Below the pieces are notes generated by a model that worked only from the letters and a program-made list of their open reading frames with translations, ran no database searches and had not been told where the DNA came from. A stretch of DNA of 64,000 nt from NCBI RefSeq assembly GCF_000003815.2, contig NC_049989.1:8648251-8712250 (forward strand), given 5' to 3'. Source of the stretch: Branchiostoma floridae (lineage: Eukaryota > Chordata > Leptocardii > Amphioxiformes > Branchiostomatidae). Positions 1-11,924 of this stretch are shown one piece after another (the first letter of the stretch is position 1; each line of letters starts with the position of its first letter). Both the position numbers and the translations under genes were made by a program.

Positions 1-236
1 GAACGAACCCCGCAGTGACGCAAGCTTGACGCAAGTGCAGTGAGAGTGTACATTAAGACTTCTGACAGTACATGACAGTAGTGTTCACCCGACTGAGGAA
101 CTGGTATTAAGTGTCTTTCCAAGGGCAAGACTTTGCGATCTGCTAGGATTGAAAACAGAACCTTTAGATGCCGCAAATTAATTTCAGGCAAGAGTCGAGG
201 GATTGAACTTGTATGCGCATTGCACGTCCTTTCAGG

Positions 237-656
237 CCCCTTCACACGGGAATCGGGATGACCCAGAACGCCGTCTGAATAAAATTCTCTGCATATTTTT
301 GGGAATTCATTGTGTGTTCTAGAAATTCTCTCACTACACTCTAGATATTTGTGCCTATTCTTGTGACCATGCTGAATATTAACGTCATGATCAAACTTTT
401 TTGGTGCATTTGAGGTGAAGAAATATCGAACAGCATTCAAAGTGTATTTTAACTATTCTAACTGCAGTAGGACCGCTTTCTAAGGCATTCCAACATTACT
501 AAAAACATTCTGATCTCATTCGATGGAGAACCGGCCGGCCACAAGAATGAACACAAATATCTGGAATACAGTGAGAATTTCTAGGATGTACTTCGAATCT
601 ACACGAATTTTCATTCAGGCGGCATTCCGGGTCATTCCACCTCTCGTGTGAAGAGG
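237..656. mobile_element. MITE-like element with about 40-bp imperfect terminal inverted repeats
   Basis: The left end begins CCCCTTCACACGGGAATC and continues through GGATGACCCAGAACGCC. The reverse complement of the right end begins CCTCTTCACACGAGAGG and continues through GAATGACCCGGAATGCC. The two arms align over about 40 bases with a few mismatches. No open frame of note lies inside, so this is a non-autonomous element. I could not define a clean target-site duplication, so the superfamily is left open. Confidence 0.7.
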
Positions 657-1074
657 TATGAGATAGTATTTTGAATTCCCGCCCGACTGTGGCACGAGTA
701 TTGCAAATTCTTCATTCCGGCTCGTTGCGCTTGATTCTTGCTGATTCGCCTTCAGCGTGAAAGCCCTTTTACTAAAGGATCATTTGTATTCCAAACCTCT
801 GCGGTTGATAATGTATGGAATAGAACATAGGGATGGATCCAAGATCAGTGCGGCTGGGAGTGATGAACAGACGATTGATTCATGGTTTGTTACTCATGCG
901 GGGTCACGTACAGAGCTGACATTCTGTGACTTCTCATTGGAAACTCCTCATTGAAAACGGTGATGCCTCCGTAACATCAAGACACACTGGCGCCTGGGAA
1001 AACCGCAGTAAATTATCATGTCCTGACGGATCAATGATGTTTGGAAGTAGGGGGGAGGGCACAGCTGTTCCTAA

Positions 1075-1285
1075 TACTGTAATTCACTTTATCTTCACGG
1101 TACCAAATTTTCACGGTCTGAGAAAATTGAACTTGTTCTCGGAACTAAATGTTCACTGTCGAGGCAAGTGCGCATGAAAAAAGTCTGTGAATTATTTTTT
1201 ATCGGTAATGATAATTTCACGTTACAGTCGTCACCGTGAAAACCGTGAACATAAGATTACAGTGAAAAAATCAGGAATTACAGTA
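1075..1285. mobile_element. Tc1/mariner-like MITE, TIR TACTGTAATTC
   Basis: A 211-bp element starts TACTGTAATTC and ends with its exact reverse complement GAATTACAGTA. Inner sequence continues the symmetry loosely, with TTCACGGT on the left and ACCGTGAA on the right. A TA at each outer edge would be the expected target duplication for a Tc1/mariner derivative. There is no coding capacity. The superfamily call is inferred from the TA edges and the short TIR only. Confidence 0.6.
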
Positions 1286-1462
1286 CTAATCCTGGACACC
1301 TGTTGGAATCGATTCCGCAGTTTCTAGCTACATTTGTACTCCAAATTGTCCTCTACAGGCCGTTTCACTCCGGTTGCTTTTGAAAGCGTCTGTTTAACGT
1401 TTGTTTCATTACAACGACGTTTTTGGCTGAACAGAATAACTCAAGAAGCTATGGATGGATTA

Positions 1463-1850
1463 GGCCACACTATCTTACATGTAATTCTATGGATGACATC
1501 CTCTGAAGACCCCAAGACTAATGCGCAAGGACGAAAAAAAATACAGATGCACAACAAAAAAATTCTGCTAAACCACAGGAGCAAATATCCAGTCCATTCT
1601 CTCCCAGGTTTTGGTTTGTTCACTAGTGAGACTGTAAGAGACAATTGTCACCATTTCACTAATGTTTTAACTTTTTCTTGTTTTAAGAGGAGAACAAGGG
1701 TGCTGTGTCAAGGAGAGCAGATCCTCTGCCAAGTATAAAACTGTCATTGAGTAATTAAAGCTATTGGGTCACATGTGGCCACATTTTTTTGAGAACAGGC
1801 GAAAATCAATGTGGCGGTGGATGTCATCCATAAAATTTAGTCAGTGTGCC
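1463..1850. mobile_element. PIF/Harbinger-like MITE, copy A (TTA target duplication)
   Basis: A 388-bp element is flanked on both sides by TTA (1460-1462 and 1851-1853). The left end starts GGCCACACT and the right end finishes GTGTGCC. Both arms contain ATGGATGACATCC or its complement. The block just inside the left arm (CTCTGAAGACCCCAAGACT) and the right-arm block (CCGCCACATTGATTTTCGCC in complement) match opposite ends of the larger copy at 35113-35968, so the two belong to one family. A 3-bp TTA duplication with GGCC ends is typical of PIF/Harbinger. Confidence 0.7.
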
Positions 1851-2813
1851 TTACTTTGAAATTTGGCATGCGGTTAGGTCTTGACATTTCAAAGTTAAGG
1901 TTATAGTCTGTTTTCCTTGGTGCTGCAGCAGAACTTTTTAAGACATCTGGTTGCTAGATAAACTTTGTGATCATAAAAAAGTGGCATATGCTTTGTCATC
2001 CTAGCAGTTTTCTTAGGAACTACAGGGATGCATCTGTAAGAAAAGTACATTGATCCCAAGGTGAACAAATCCAATCTATCATTTTGCCATAAACTTACAA
2101 GAACAAACACTCCTATCATCACCTTAGACAAACCTAACACTCATACGTAAGACGGCACCACATTGTGAGTGATACATATTTCATACAAATGACCTTTACC
2201 TCCTCTATAGAAACTCACAGTGACAGCTAGCTAGATATACTACGGGTTTACTGCTCCTATACCACCTTAATAAAGAAAGCCCGATTCATGGTTGACGCAT
2301 CACACGGACTGCTTACTGTGAGAGTTATTGCTTTCATTCTGTTTGGATTGAAAGTTCAATAAATCTTGCCGGTGAGGTATCCAGCATTCGATCATTTTGG
2401 GACTGGCATATTTGCTGTGCGGGGAACTTGAAATAGGAATTGCTGTTTCTTTATACGACGAGGAGTTTTTCTAAAGCATTTAGACCTATTCAGCACCTTG
2501 AAAATGGCACCTTGATAAGAGTTTCCTGAAAAAGAATAGACGTATCAAGCATGCTAGCATCTTATGGCGCGGTCACATACGTAGACCATCCTACGGTTTT
2601 GATATTGAATTTTGAAGCAGGCTGTGAGACCCAAATGCAGCTAGTACAGCTAAATTGTGTACAACAAATGCAAGACTGTCCCAGGAATGCCTCTAGTTTT
2701 CGATCGTACAACGAATATGATTGGACCCTTAAAACATTGTATACTGCATCATACACCTTTAACATTGTTTTGACTTCGTCAGTTTTGAGCCTTCCATACC
2801 TAAAATCTCTCAG

Positions 2814-3026
2814 CAGCATGAAATGCAGAAATATTCGCGGTGGATTAATATTCGTGGTTTTCGCGGTGACCACTTCACCGCGAACTTAAATCCACCGCGA
2901 AAATTTTTCTATAGTGGTATTAGGCTGCAGTCTATGGTGTAACCGCGAAATTGAATCCACCGCGAAAAGTCCCTTTTCCCGCTACTGCAAAATTAAATCC
3001 CCGCGAACTTAAATGCATTTACAGTA
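2814..3026. mobile_element. CTGTAAATGCA-TIR MITE, copy 1 (left end decayed)
   Basis: The right end reads AAATGCATTTACAGTA; the left end keeps only AAATGCAGAA. Between them lie repeated GCGGTGGAT, TTCGCGGTG and CCACCGCGAA stretches, giving an internally self-complementary sequence. The same body, in the same order, recurs at 45628-45836. The apparent open frames here on both strands (about 2551-2889) run through this element and are not genes. Confidence 0.7.
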
Positions 3027-3347
3027 TGTTAACCCTAATTATCCTGCACATCTAATCTAAATATAACATATTGTCTTGATTAGTAGCGAAAGTTTTGAAA
3101 TGGCAAGTAGGATTCGTACATCCTTAGCAATTTATCATCATTAATACACTGCAGGGTATCAACAAACTTTGGTGGGAAGCGAATAGGAATATAAATTGTC
3201 TGCACATATATCAAAATGAATGGTAGGAAACTGAGTGGTTGGTTTGATGACTGTGCAATTTGGTGGTGAGGCTATCAGTCTTCGGAAATGGGTACTGTTG
3301 AAAGATAACCCCTATCAATTATGCTGGGAATGTCGTGATAAAATCAC

Positions 3348-3377
3348 ATGGAAGAGGCATGGGGCGTGGTACCAGCT
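3348..3377 (+). CDS. Possible first coding exon of the Cys/His-rich gene
   Basis: ATG at 3348 opens ten codons (MEEAWGVVPA) that end at a consensus donor, GTGAGT, in phase 0. That is the phase needed by the next exon at 3846. If joined, the product would be about 195 residues. The exon is tiny and the match of start, frame and donor could be chance. The alternative is that the true 5' exons lie outside the window. Confidence 0.3.
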
Positions 3378-3845
3378 GTGAGTGGACACGTAAGATGGAA
3401 GGTTGTGCTGACAGCTTCTGACAGGCAATTCTGAGCTCTAGATATAATTAGGCGCGCAATACACACCGCTACCAGTGGACCTGCCCCCTGCTGTAGTGTT
3501 TGCACCTCCTGTGTGGCCTAAGGGTTATTACTTATTACGTTATACATGTACCAGGTACAAATGGAGATAGATGCCTCCCTGTAAAACATAGGTTTAACCC
3601 ACAACTAGAAACTCAAAGTACAGTATTGGTTGATGTTATGAACACAGACAATTTTCAAACATTCTTCGCCTCATGAAACAATGGCCCTCCTAAAATGTAT
3701 ACTTCCGTATTCCTTAATATTCCTTTCACTGTTGCATTGATTTTAAAGATTATATACTCTAGAAAGCATGCACCATTCTTTGATTCTGTTGAAAATATTT
3801 GACCTGTGCCTGTATTAAGTTCAATTGTTGTTCCTATAACTACAG

Positions 3846-6723
3846 GACACCCAGAGACGCGACCAGATCCTGGATGTTCTGCGGAACCATGGGTTTGAGG
3901 CAGAGTCCAAGGTAATTATGTGTTATAAGAAGCTAAGCTGTGTGATCTTCTAGTGTGTATGAAGATAAACACACATTAAGGATGGCTCAAATATCATAGC
4001 AACATTTCTGACTGACATCCAAGAGCTGAAAAATGTATTATTTTCTTATTTCTTCTTTTATTGCATTCACACAATCATGTTGTTTACTGAGAATTGGCCA
4101 TGAAAGAAGCATCTTGCATGACTGAGACTGAATAAAACAAATAAAAGACACAGAACTGAACACGAGCAAGTATCAACTTGGTAACAAAGAACATATGTCA
4201 AGTAATGTACTGTTGTTATAGTTGATAAGATAGTGCTCTGTTGCGTGTTTTGTTTTGATCACCACACTTACATGTTATGTTGACAACAAAATTACAGGCA
4301 AGCGCAATTAGTTTAAAACTTATCTTTTCATATCTCTTCTGTGTACCCTAGCTAGTGGATATCAATGTTGGCACGAAGCGCTGGTCTGTCAACAATTACA
4401 TCTCCATGCCGACGGAGTACCACGTGTGTTTCCGGGAGTGGGTGAACTTCCACTGCACCAGTGGAACTGAGATGGAGGAAGTCCTGACCTGTCCCATGAA
4501 CAGGAACCCAGCACATGTAGCAGAGAAGGTCGAGTTCTTAAACATTCCATTTTCCTTATTGTGTCATTTGCAGTAATATCGATTGGTAGCTTTGCATGCA
4601 TTGGGTCCTGGCGTAGTCATACTTTTTCTTTGCTTAGCACTTACAAGAAAGGTTATAGTAGTTGAACAGTGTTGCCAGTTGCACTAGCCCTTGCTGCTGA
4701 AGTGTTGTCTGTTCTTGCATAGCTGTGAGGCCAAAGAAAAGGAGATGGGCACAGCCCTATACACCATATAGCGACTTGACATTTACAGGGTATGCGCACT
4801 ACAAAGTGTTTGTACAAGACAGGGGGTATGGACACCACAGGGGTACGGATACTAGAACAGGTACACACACAATAGATAGCAGTTTCAGACACTCAAGGGG
4901 TACAAACACCTCCATGAGTAGGAACATGTCATGTAGTTAAACTTTTCAAACTGCAACATCCTAGTAAACAATATTGCCGTTTGCAGAATGCCTTCACTGT
5001 CCCGTCCACCAGCAGTGATGAGGAAGAGGTGGCGACTGGAGACAAACACATCCCAAGTGCCATTGACCTGCTCAAGAGCCGCGCCACTGTCGCTGAGTTT
5101 CTGCATACTAATACAGACAAGGTAACCATTGTACTGTCTAAATGGAGATTTCCATTATGTTGCTGATCCCTCAGTCCATGCTGCCAACAACTGCGCCATA
5201 AATGTTTTAGTCGAAAAAGCCAAGTACTGTAAGTGCACAGCTACTAATCCTCAAGCAGAACGGTAGCATAAGAGGGCTGGGAAAGGAGTGTATCGGGCTT
5301 AGGAGTGTTTTTTGGTAGCATAAGATGGCAAAAGCTGGCAAAGGACTGTAGTCAGCCTGCTTCCCTACTTAAGTTTTATCTATCAACAGTATTTACATGC
5401 ATTTACTATATCTTCATTTGAGAGTACGGTTCTTTCTAACACACCCAAAATTTTGCACTTGCTCCAACATCTCTGATGAGAGAATGGAGAATGAAGTCTA
5501 AAGAGGATGCAATTTCCCCTTGTCACAGTGTCATCACATGGAAATGAGCAAATACCCTGGTGAAGGTACAAAATGCATTAGTTGACTGCAGGCTGCCAAA
5601 CTAGTGTCAACTAGCAGTTAAAAGATTGCAGATACAAAACTTTGGTTGTGTCAGAAAGACCCTAACCTTTTGTAATAACTAATACCAACCTGATGAATCT
5701 ATTTACCGTGTTATTTTCTACTGTCCCTAGGATATGTACTACTCGTTCTGCCATGGCCGCCTGACCTCATCAGATGAGTTGAGCCATTGTATAGGGTGCC
5801 ACTGGTGTTTGGATAGGAACTACGTCCATTGCAACCGCTGTGATAGCTGTGTGTATGGTCATAGAGTGTCCAGGTAAGGAAAGAGCCTTCATGCCTCAGG
5901 TGTACCAAGGAGGCTACATAGAGATATATAACCTCCTTTGGTGTGCAATTGAAATGCTGTAGGCATTGATCAGTGAAATTTTAGTAATCAGTGTTTGATA
6001 ATGCAAAATTGACCAACACTATAAAGTACACCAACTACCAGTCCACGCAAACTTGGTTTTCAGGGGTGACATCAATGCACACATCAGTTTTAGACCCTCA
6101 GAGCTACAGGCAAAGATATGCAAAATCATCAAAAAAACACAACAAAACAAATTAATTATTAGTGTGCCTCTTTGAATATCAATAATAGATGGTTTGGATC
6201 TATACCATGCTCTGTTTAATCAAATATGGATCACTTATATTTTGAATTTTTGGCATGATTCTCTCTATCTATTGCTCAGCATTCTCTGTTTGAGCACATA
6301 AAAGGGTTCTGGAGTGTCCAGAGAGTGACATTGATAAAATCAAGTCAGTGGGCTGAGAGAGCTTCATTTTAAAATTGCTTGTGGCTGTATCAGCGCTTTC
6401 AGAATCATTGACTTACCTAGCATGTCATACAAGGCAGCAGAACCTTAGCAAAAACAAACTTCATCGACAAAAAAAAATATACACTGTTACCAAGATACAC
6501 ACTCCAAACGAGATATCCTTGTATGTGCCTTGAATCTTGATATGAAAATGGTCATCCCTGAAATCTTATATCTGCAGGACTAATGATAGTCAGCTGAAGT
6601 GTAATGTTATCACTGTGCGAGATTGATGGTGTCTTTTACCAACAAACAAAAGAGCTGACAGGTAATGTTTCTTGCTATTTCCCTAGATGTGAGCACTGCC
6701 ATGGGTCTCAGTCTGAGGACTGA
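3846..6723 (+). CDS. Unrecognised gene with Cys/His-rich C-terminus, 3' exons
   Basis: Five exons join in one frame: 3846-3911, 4352-4528, 4987-5121, 5731-5873 and 6687-6723, with GT-AG junctions and phases 0, 0, 0 and 2. They give 185 residues ending in TGA. The first exons read RRDQILDVLRNHGFEAESK, then a segment with YHVCFREWVNFHC. The third exon carries an acidic SSDEEEV patch. The last 50 residues hold nine cysteines in a repeating HCxxCxxC pattern: SHCIGCHWC, then YVHCNRCDSC, then SRCEHC. This spacing recalls the zinc-binding C-terminus of the rRNA methyltransferase ZCCHC4, but no methyltransferase motif is visible and the protein is too short, so I do not name it. It most likely binds zinc. 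It converges on PAGR1. Exon structure is well supported; function is unknown. Confidence 0.75.
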
Positions 6724-7615
6724 AACGGCAGTCAGCTGTCTCGGTGTCTTTGCAGCAATCACAGGTTTGACAAGAAGATACATTTGTACATCAAGAAGTG
6801 TCCCTGAAGACTGGCCCCTGTGACACTCGCCATCTGTGAAGATTGGCACTGCATGTTCAGCTTGAACAACACAGGGATTCTTCAAATGGTGGCGCTATGG
6901 CTACGTTACCAACTATGAATACATGTATGTGCATTAGAGTATTGCCTGAAAAACTCAATACAGAACTTTTTTTTTGTTACTAATTAATGTCATCATTGCA
7001 AGGTATTATTGATAATCACAACTGTTAAACTTAGTGATTTTCTCCCTACGTTACAACGTTGTTGATTATCATGATCAAAAATGCAGAGGCAGACTCGATT
7101 GTATTGTTTCAATACTCGGTGCCTTTGGCAAGATGCTATACTCAGTGAGGAATTAAAGAAATTATATTCTGTTTGACAATATAGTTCTTTTGCAAGATGA
7201 AGGAATGAATGAACATTAAGGTGTGTCTTGAAACAATCAGGTTCAAATACAAGTTCAGCTGCCAATGGGCAACCTCAAGACAAAAATGGGCAGGAATGGA
7301 GCATTGGCACTAACACGTTTTTGAAAAGGTTGCAATTTTTGGACTTTTATACTGTCTGATGTTTATAATGTGGAACATGTATAAATAGTCCAATGTCTGT
7401 GTATACGCTTTGCCTGGTATACTCATGTATTTCATGCAAATTGTATCCATGTTAGATTGGAACATCTTGTCTAATACACAACTTGAAATGTGTTGTGTTT
7501 ATCGGAGTTAGACAACCAATAGTTTATCCGATCATATAGATAAACAGAAATGACCAATCAGCAGCCCCATGAGATGCCGATTGTGAGGCCATTACCTCAA
7601 TAAGTCTGTGGTTAT

Positions 7616-7621
7616 AATAAA
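7616..7621 (+). terminator. Candidate poly(A) signal AATAAA for the Cys/His-rich gene
   Basis: First AATAAA downstream of the stop at 6723, about 890 bases away. A second candidate lies at 8675-8680. Which one is used cannot be told from sequence alone. Confidence 0.35.
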
Positions 7622-8825
7622 TAATATGGTTTCTATAATTGTTACATGTAAATCACAGTATTTTTTCTGAATTTGTAGCTAGCTTTTGATTGCAAATAAC
7701 ATTTACAGGAAGATTCTGATAATGTTTGGATAGGCTATGTGATGATGGGAGACCTGGTGCATCACAGTTTTCTAATCAGCTAACGAAAGGGTATGTCATT
7801 CTTTAGGAGAGATATAACCCAGCCATGTGTAAGCAAGTCGACTGATGATGATGATAATGTTACTGTCAAACCTTTTCCTTGGTATGCATTGTAAATGATG
7901 GCAAAATGCTTGCTTAATTACAACAAGTCAACTAAACTGCTGGGCAAAAACCAATAGTGAGCAAAGATAAATCATAGCTTGTCAAACTAGCAAGTGTCTT
8001 ATATACAGTATGTTGTGAGGTGCTAACGTGTATGTATGTGACACTGTATACATACATTTGTGTGTTGTGTCAAAATATATTGCCAATTCAGCTATTGTAT
8101 TGGCAAAATGTTCAGGAAGAACTAAGTCAATTCTAGGTGAATCCTAATTACTATTAGATGTTCAAATTATTGTACTCTCCATGGAATCATGCATTTTCAT
8201 ATTTATACTGTGAAAGAAGACCTGTACTTAATATTAACGTGATACATGGACTTTTTAAGCCACTTTTGCAAGTGGAAATGTTTGCTACTTTGTGATGTTT
8301 GTACCAAATTGTCCATGTCAAAATGAAAACGACATGTTTGTAAATTGCTATCGAAGTGTTGCATGTTTGTATGAAATTATTTATCAGCTGAGCAAATGCA
8401 GCTGATGTATGTGAATTGTTACTGCTAAGTTAGGAAATATACCCTGGAAAATTATCCTGCTGCCAAGTGACAATGCCGGTATTGTGTGAAATAAGTACTA
8501 GTGTGAATCACTTTTTACACACTGGAAATGGCAACTTGAACCCAGCCACATGCTTTGTAACCAAGTATTTTCCACACTGCTAAATGTGTTACACTGAACT
8601 TTGTAAGAAACAACTGACAGGGGAAGCAAGTTGCAAATAAACTCTCACATGTGTAGTAAATACATAGTGGACATAATAAAGGTTTTTATTATACAGCCAA
8701 ACTTTCGATACTCCCCCTCTTCAGAGCTATATAGCCTGAACCTACTTCTTGCCAATAGGTGACCCTGCAAGTGGTAGAAGCTCAGGTCCAAAACAGAAAA
8801 TCTACTCTAGTCTTGAACTAGGATG

Positions 8826-8908
8826 TAGCCTGGGTACCATCCGTATTCTACCGGGCTCCTTACACTCGCTACCTAAAAAATATTTTTGTACGGATGGTAC
8901 CCAGGCTA
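8826..8908. mobile_element. 83-bp fold-back MITE with 8-bp target duplication
   Basis: The ends are perfect 20-base inverted repeats (TAGCCTGGGTACCATCCGTA), separated by only about 43 bases. The element is flanked by a perfect 8-bp direct repeat, CTAGGATG, at 8818-8825 and 8909-8916. An 8-bp duplication is the hAT-superfamily length. It is far too short to encode anything and must have been moved in trans. Confidence 0.85.
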
Positions 8909-11900
8909 CTAGGATGAGGGGGGATATAAACTCTGTCATGTTTGGGACTGCATTCTTCTCTCTACAGCACCCCCTGTTGGTGAGAAGTGCCCTTACTCAT
9001 CATTGCCCTGAGAAAGGTCCTTGTAGAAGACAAACTACCTGAACAGTGGCAGGTAAATTCCTTTTGGTTGTGTAACAAAGACCTTTATCATCCATTCACT
9101 AACCTACCTGACTGAACTTTCCACTCATGTAATAATTTACAATTTTGATATACATGTACACGTTGCATTTTGTCTCAGCAACAGACAGCACTGAAACTAC
9201 ATTTGTAAGAGATTGGTGGCGGATTGCAACATGTAAAGGTTTCAATATAGTTAAAAGCACCACTCGCCACACATGGGTTAGGCCTCTGAGTCTGTCCTAG
9301 ACGTCATACCCCACGTGGGGTTTTGTCTAGTATTGTGTAGAAGTAGAAGTAAAAGGTGTGGACTATAATCTATATTGCTGTTGAAGCAAAAGATGTTCCT
9401 AAGGAAAAAAGGTGACAAAGCACAATGCAGTATATACTTTTTGCATCAAGCAATCATTGATCCACTCTACAACTTTGTATTTTCTATGCACGAAGGAGCA
9501 ATACAAAGATATATTGTCTATGTTATTGTTTGTGTAGCTTAAGTGTCTGCTGGAACTTGTCTCTGGTTGAGACAATATTAGAACAACAGCCAATCTACAA
9601 ATGTAGTGATGTGGCACTTGACGTGGCGTTGGTTGTATGTTGCTGGTTGGAGGAATAATAAACCAATACATTTTACTACTTTCCACAATTAAGTGTTTTT
9701 GATCAATTCTTTCTGCAATGATTTCATTTTCTATTTATTTCTTGTGTCTAAATACTGACATACTCAACCATTTCCACTGTACTGTTCTGTTTAGGCTGAT
9801 ACCTTGTACACTTCCCTGCCGGCTATTTTGGTGCTGATAGGAAGCAGCTCTAATAAAACTTATAAATGTCCCTTATGTACTTGAAAGGCCTTGAACTCAG
9901 CGCACTTAGCATTTTCAAATGCTATCGTACACCTATATCACTCCCTTTGAGACTGTTATTCATGAAATATTTGCCGTAAGCTATCCGTCATAAAAATGAA
10001 ATTGCTGTTTTATGTCAATATATATACCCCTTAAGGGAAAATGGCAATCAAATTTCATCTTGCTCTGGATAGTTGCCATATTCCTCAATTGCAAACATCT
10101 TATCAACATTGATTTTTACTATACATCCACATCCATTACAAAAACCTGAGAGCACAATTGTGGCACAGGTACCTGAAGGGTCATGTAAGTACTATATAGA
10201 CTTTCCACTGTGTCTAGCACCTATCAAAAGTGGATGCGCAGTGTATCTGTTTAAAGCAAGCAGATCGGTATTAAAAGTTATAAAAAGCAAACTCAATCAA
10301 TCTCCAATCCACAGATATCCTCGATCACAAACCCTTCTGGTTTGAACATGGAGTTGTAGAGGCTACTCTATATACAATCCCACACTCAACAGGAAAGGAG
10401 GCCTACATATATGGAACTTTCCAGCACTTGGAATTCAACCTTCTTAGTAACTTAGTGTCAGCTCTCAGGACAGGAGTAGCTGGCAATCTGCCATCCAACC
10501 TCCACATCTAGAATGCAAACAGGCCTTACCCTCACACTGCACAGGGAACAACAATGATGCAGACAGTTAGTGACTGTGAAAAAGACACAAATTTGGGAAA
10601 AGTCACAAAACCTCCACCTTTCTCTTCATGGTGATGTCATAGACCACAGTTCTCTCGCAGTTTTGGTAGGGTTCAAGGCTATATCCCCTTGTACAACATA
10701 CAAATTGGCACCCTGGGGACCTACGGAGATATTGGATGTGACCTTATCATGCAGTGAGAGGTCCTCCGAGATGCTTGGTAATGGAGTCTGCGTTTGCTAC
10801 GGTTTAATGGAGCCTGTGTTCGTTACGGTTCAGAGAGAAGGATGCATGACAACAGGTGGTTTATTACTCGCTGGCACAGGTACTGCATTAGGAGCTGTAG
10901 ATGCATTGATTCTTCCTTACAAGGTGTGTGATTTTCACATTTGGCAGCTTCAGCTATTGATGGAAGTCTCCGTGGGCATGGTGGCAGACACGGGGATGTC
11001 ACAGGACTGGATTAGGCTGCACCAATCTAGTTCTTTGGTTCTCAGACAAGTTAGCATAGGACTACAGGGAAGCAGGGGGTTGGGAGGAAAACATGAATCT
11101 GACTGTACCAACTTAAGTATTAACTTACTAAAACTGATTACTCCGAGACATTAACCTGACCCTCAAGCCAGCCTTATATTAAAAGACACCTATCAAATTA
11201 TACAGCAAGATTACCAATATGGTCATTCTGATCTTACATTGTAGCTTACACTTACAGTCGTTGTAACTGAAACCAGTTCTCTTTCAGTGTAGTATGTCCA
11301 ATAGTAATTGTATTAACTCTTTTGGATCCAGTTTTGCTCTCTCTCTCAAAAAACAACAACAACAAAACAATAGTAATAACAATGCATCACTTGTGAATCT
11401 TGAAATATTTCTGGTCCTCTCCAAAGCAACATTGCTACACTTACATTTGTTCAGTAATGCACTGTGTGTCAATCACGAAGTTCAAACACAGTAAACACCT
11501 CCCTTTAGATTTTTTCCTTTCTACAATTACATGTAGAAGGGTTGGTGTCAAAAGCTATAAACAGGACAGGTGCTAACAAACTTAAAGTATGTTCAAATTT
11601 CAAAGAGCTCTTGCCACTCTATTCTAAGCCCTTTCATACCTACAAAAAAATCTAGCGCTCATTTTCCAGAAAAAGTAGCATTGACACATCTTTATCTATA
11701 ATTATTATAAGCTCTGCGTTTCCCCTATTGGAGAAAAGTATCTACATGCCTTATAACTATTTTGTATCTAACTGGTCTATTGGTTAGGCATCTACAGATA
11801 CATGTACATTTGTACATATACTGACCAGACAAGGTCAGCGAAAGAGAAGGGGATTCTATGCCTACTGCCATCACATGACAGTGCTACAATGGTGAGCAGT

Positions 11901-11924
11901 GGTCACTCAACAGTCAACATTTGG

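Larger units (their letters stand above)
1..3345. other. Repeat-rich 5' flank, no gene recognised
   Basis: Apart from the four inverted-repeat elements listed separately I see no convincing exon. Short open frames at 757-1177, 1334-1738 and 1901-2140 lack splice context or known motifs. Upstream exons of the gene that follows could lie to the left of the window. Confidence 0.5.
6724..11924. other. 3' flank and intergenic DNA between two convergent genes
   Basis: This stretch holds the 3' untranslated sequence of the upstream gene, the 3' end of PAGR1 from the other side, the 83-bp fold-back at 8826-8908 and AT-rich unique sequence. A minus-strand AATAAA (TTTATT at 10860-10865) is a possible PAGR1 polyadenylation signal. 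A 26-base imperfect tandem duplication sits at 10780-10831. No exon is recognisable. Confidence 0.5.

Noticed and set aside
2551-2889. Overlapping 112- and 103-codon frames on opposite strands
   Set aside because: The 3' part runs into a decayed MITE, and mirror-image open frames on both strands are typical of chance.
10570-11154. 194-codon plus-strand open frame
   Set aside because: It opens with GTG rather than ATG, has no splice or promoter context, matches no family I know, and contains a 26-bp duplication that breaks frame periodicity. Probably chance.
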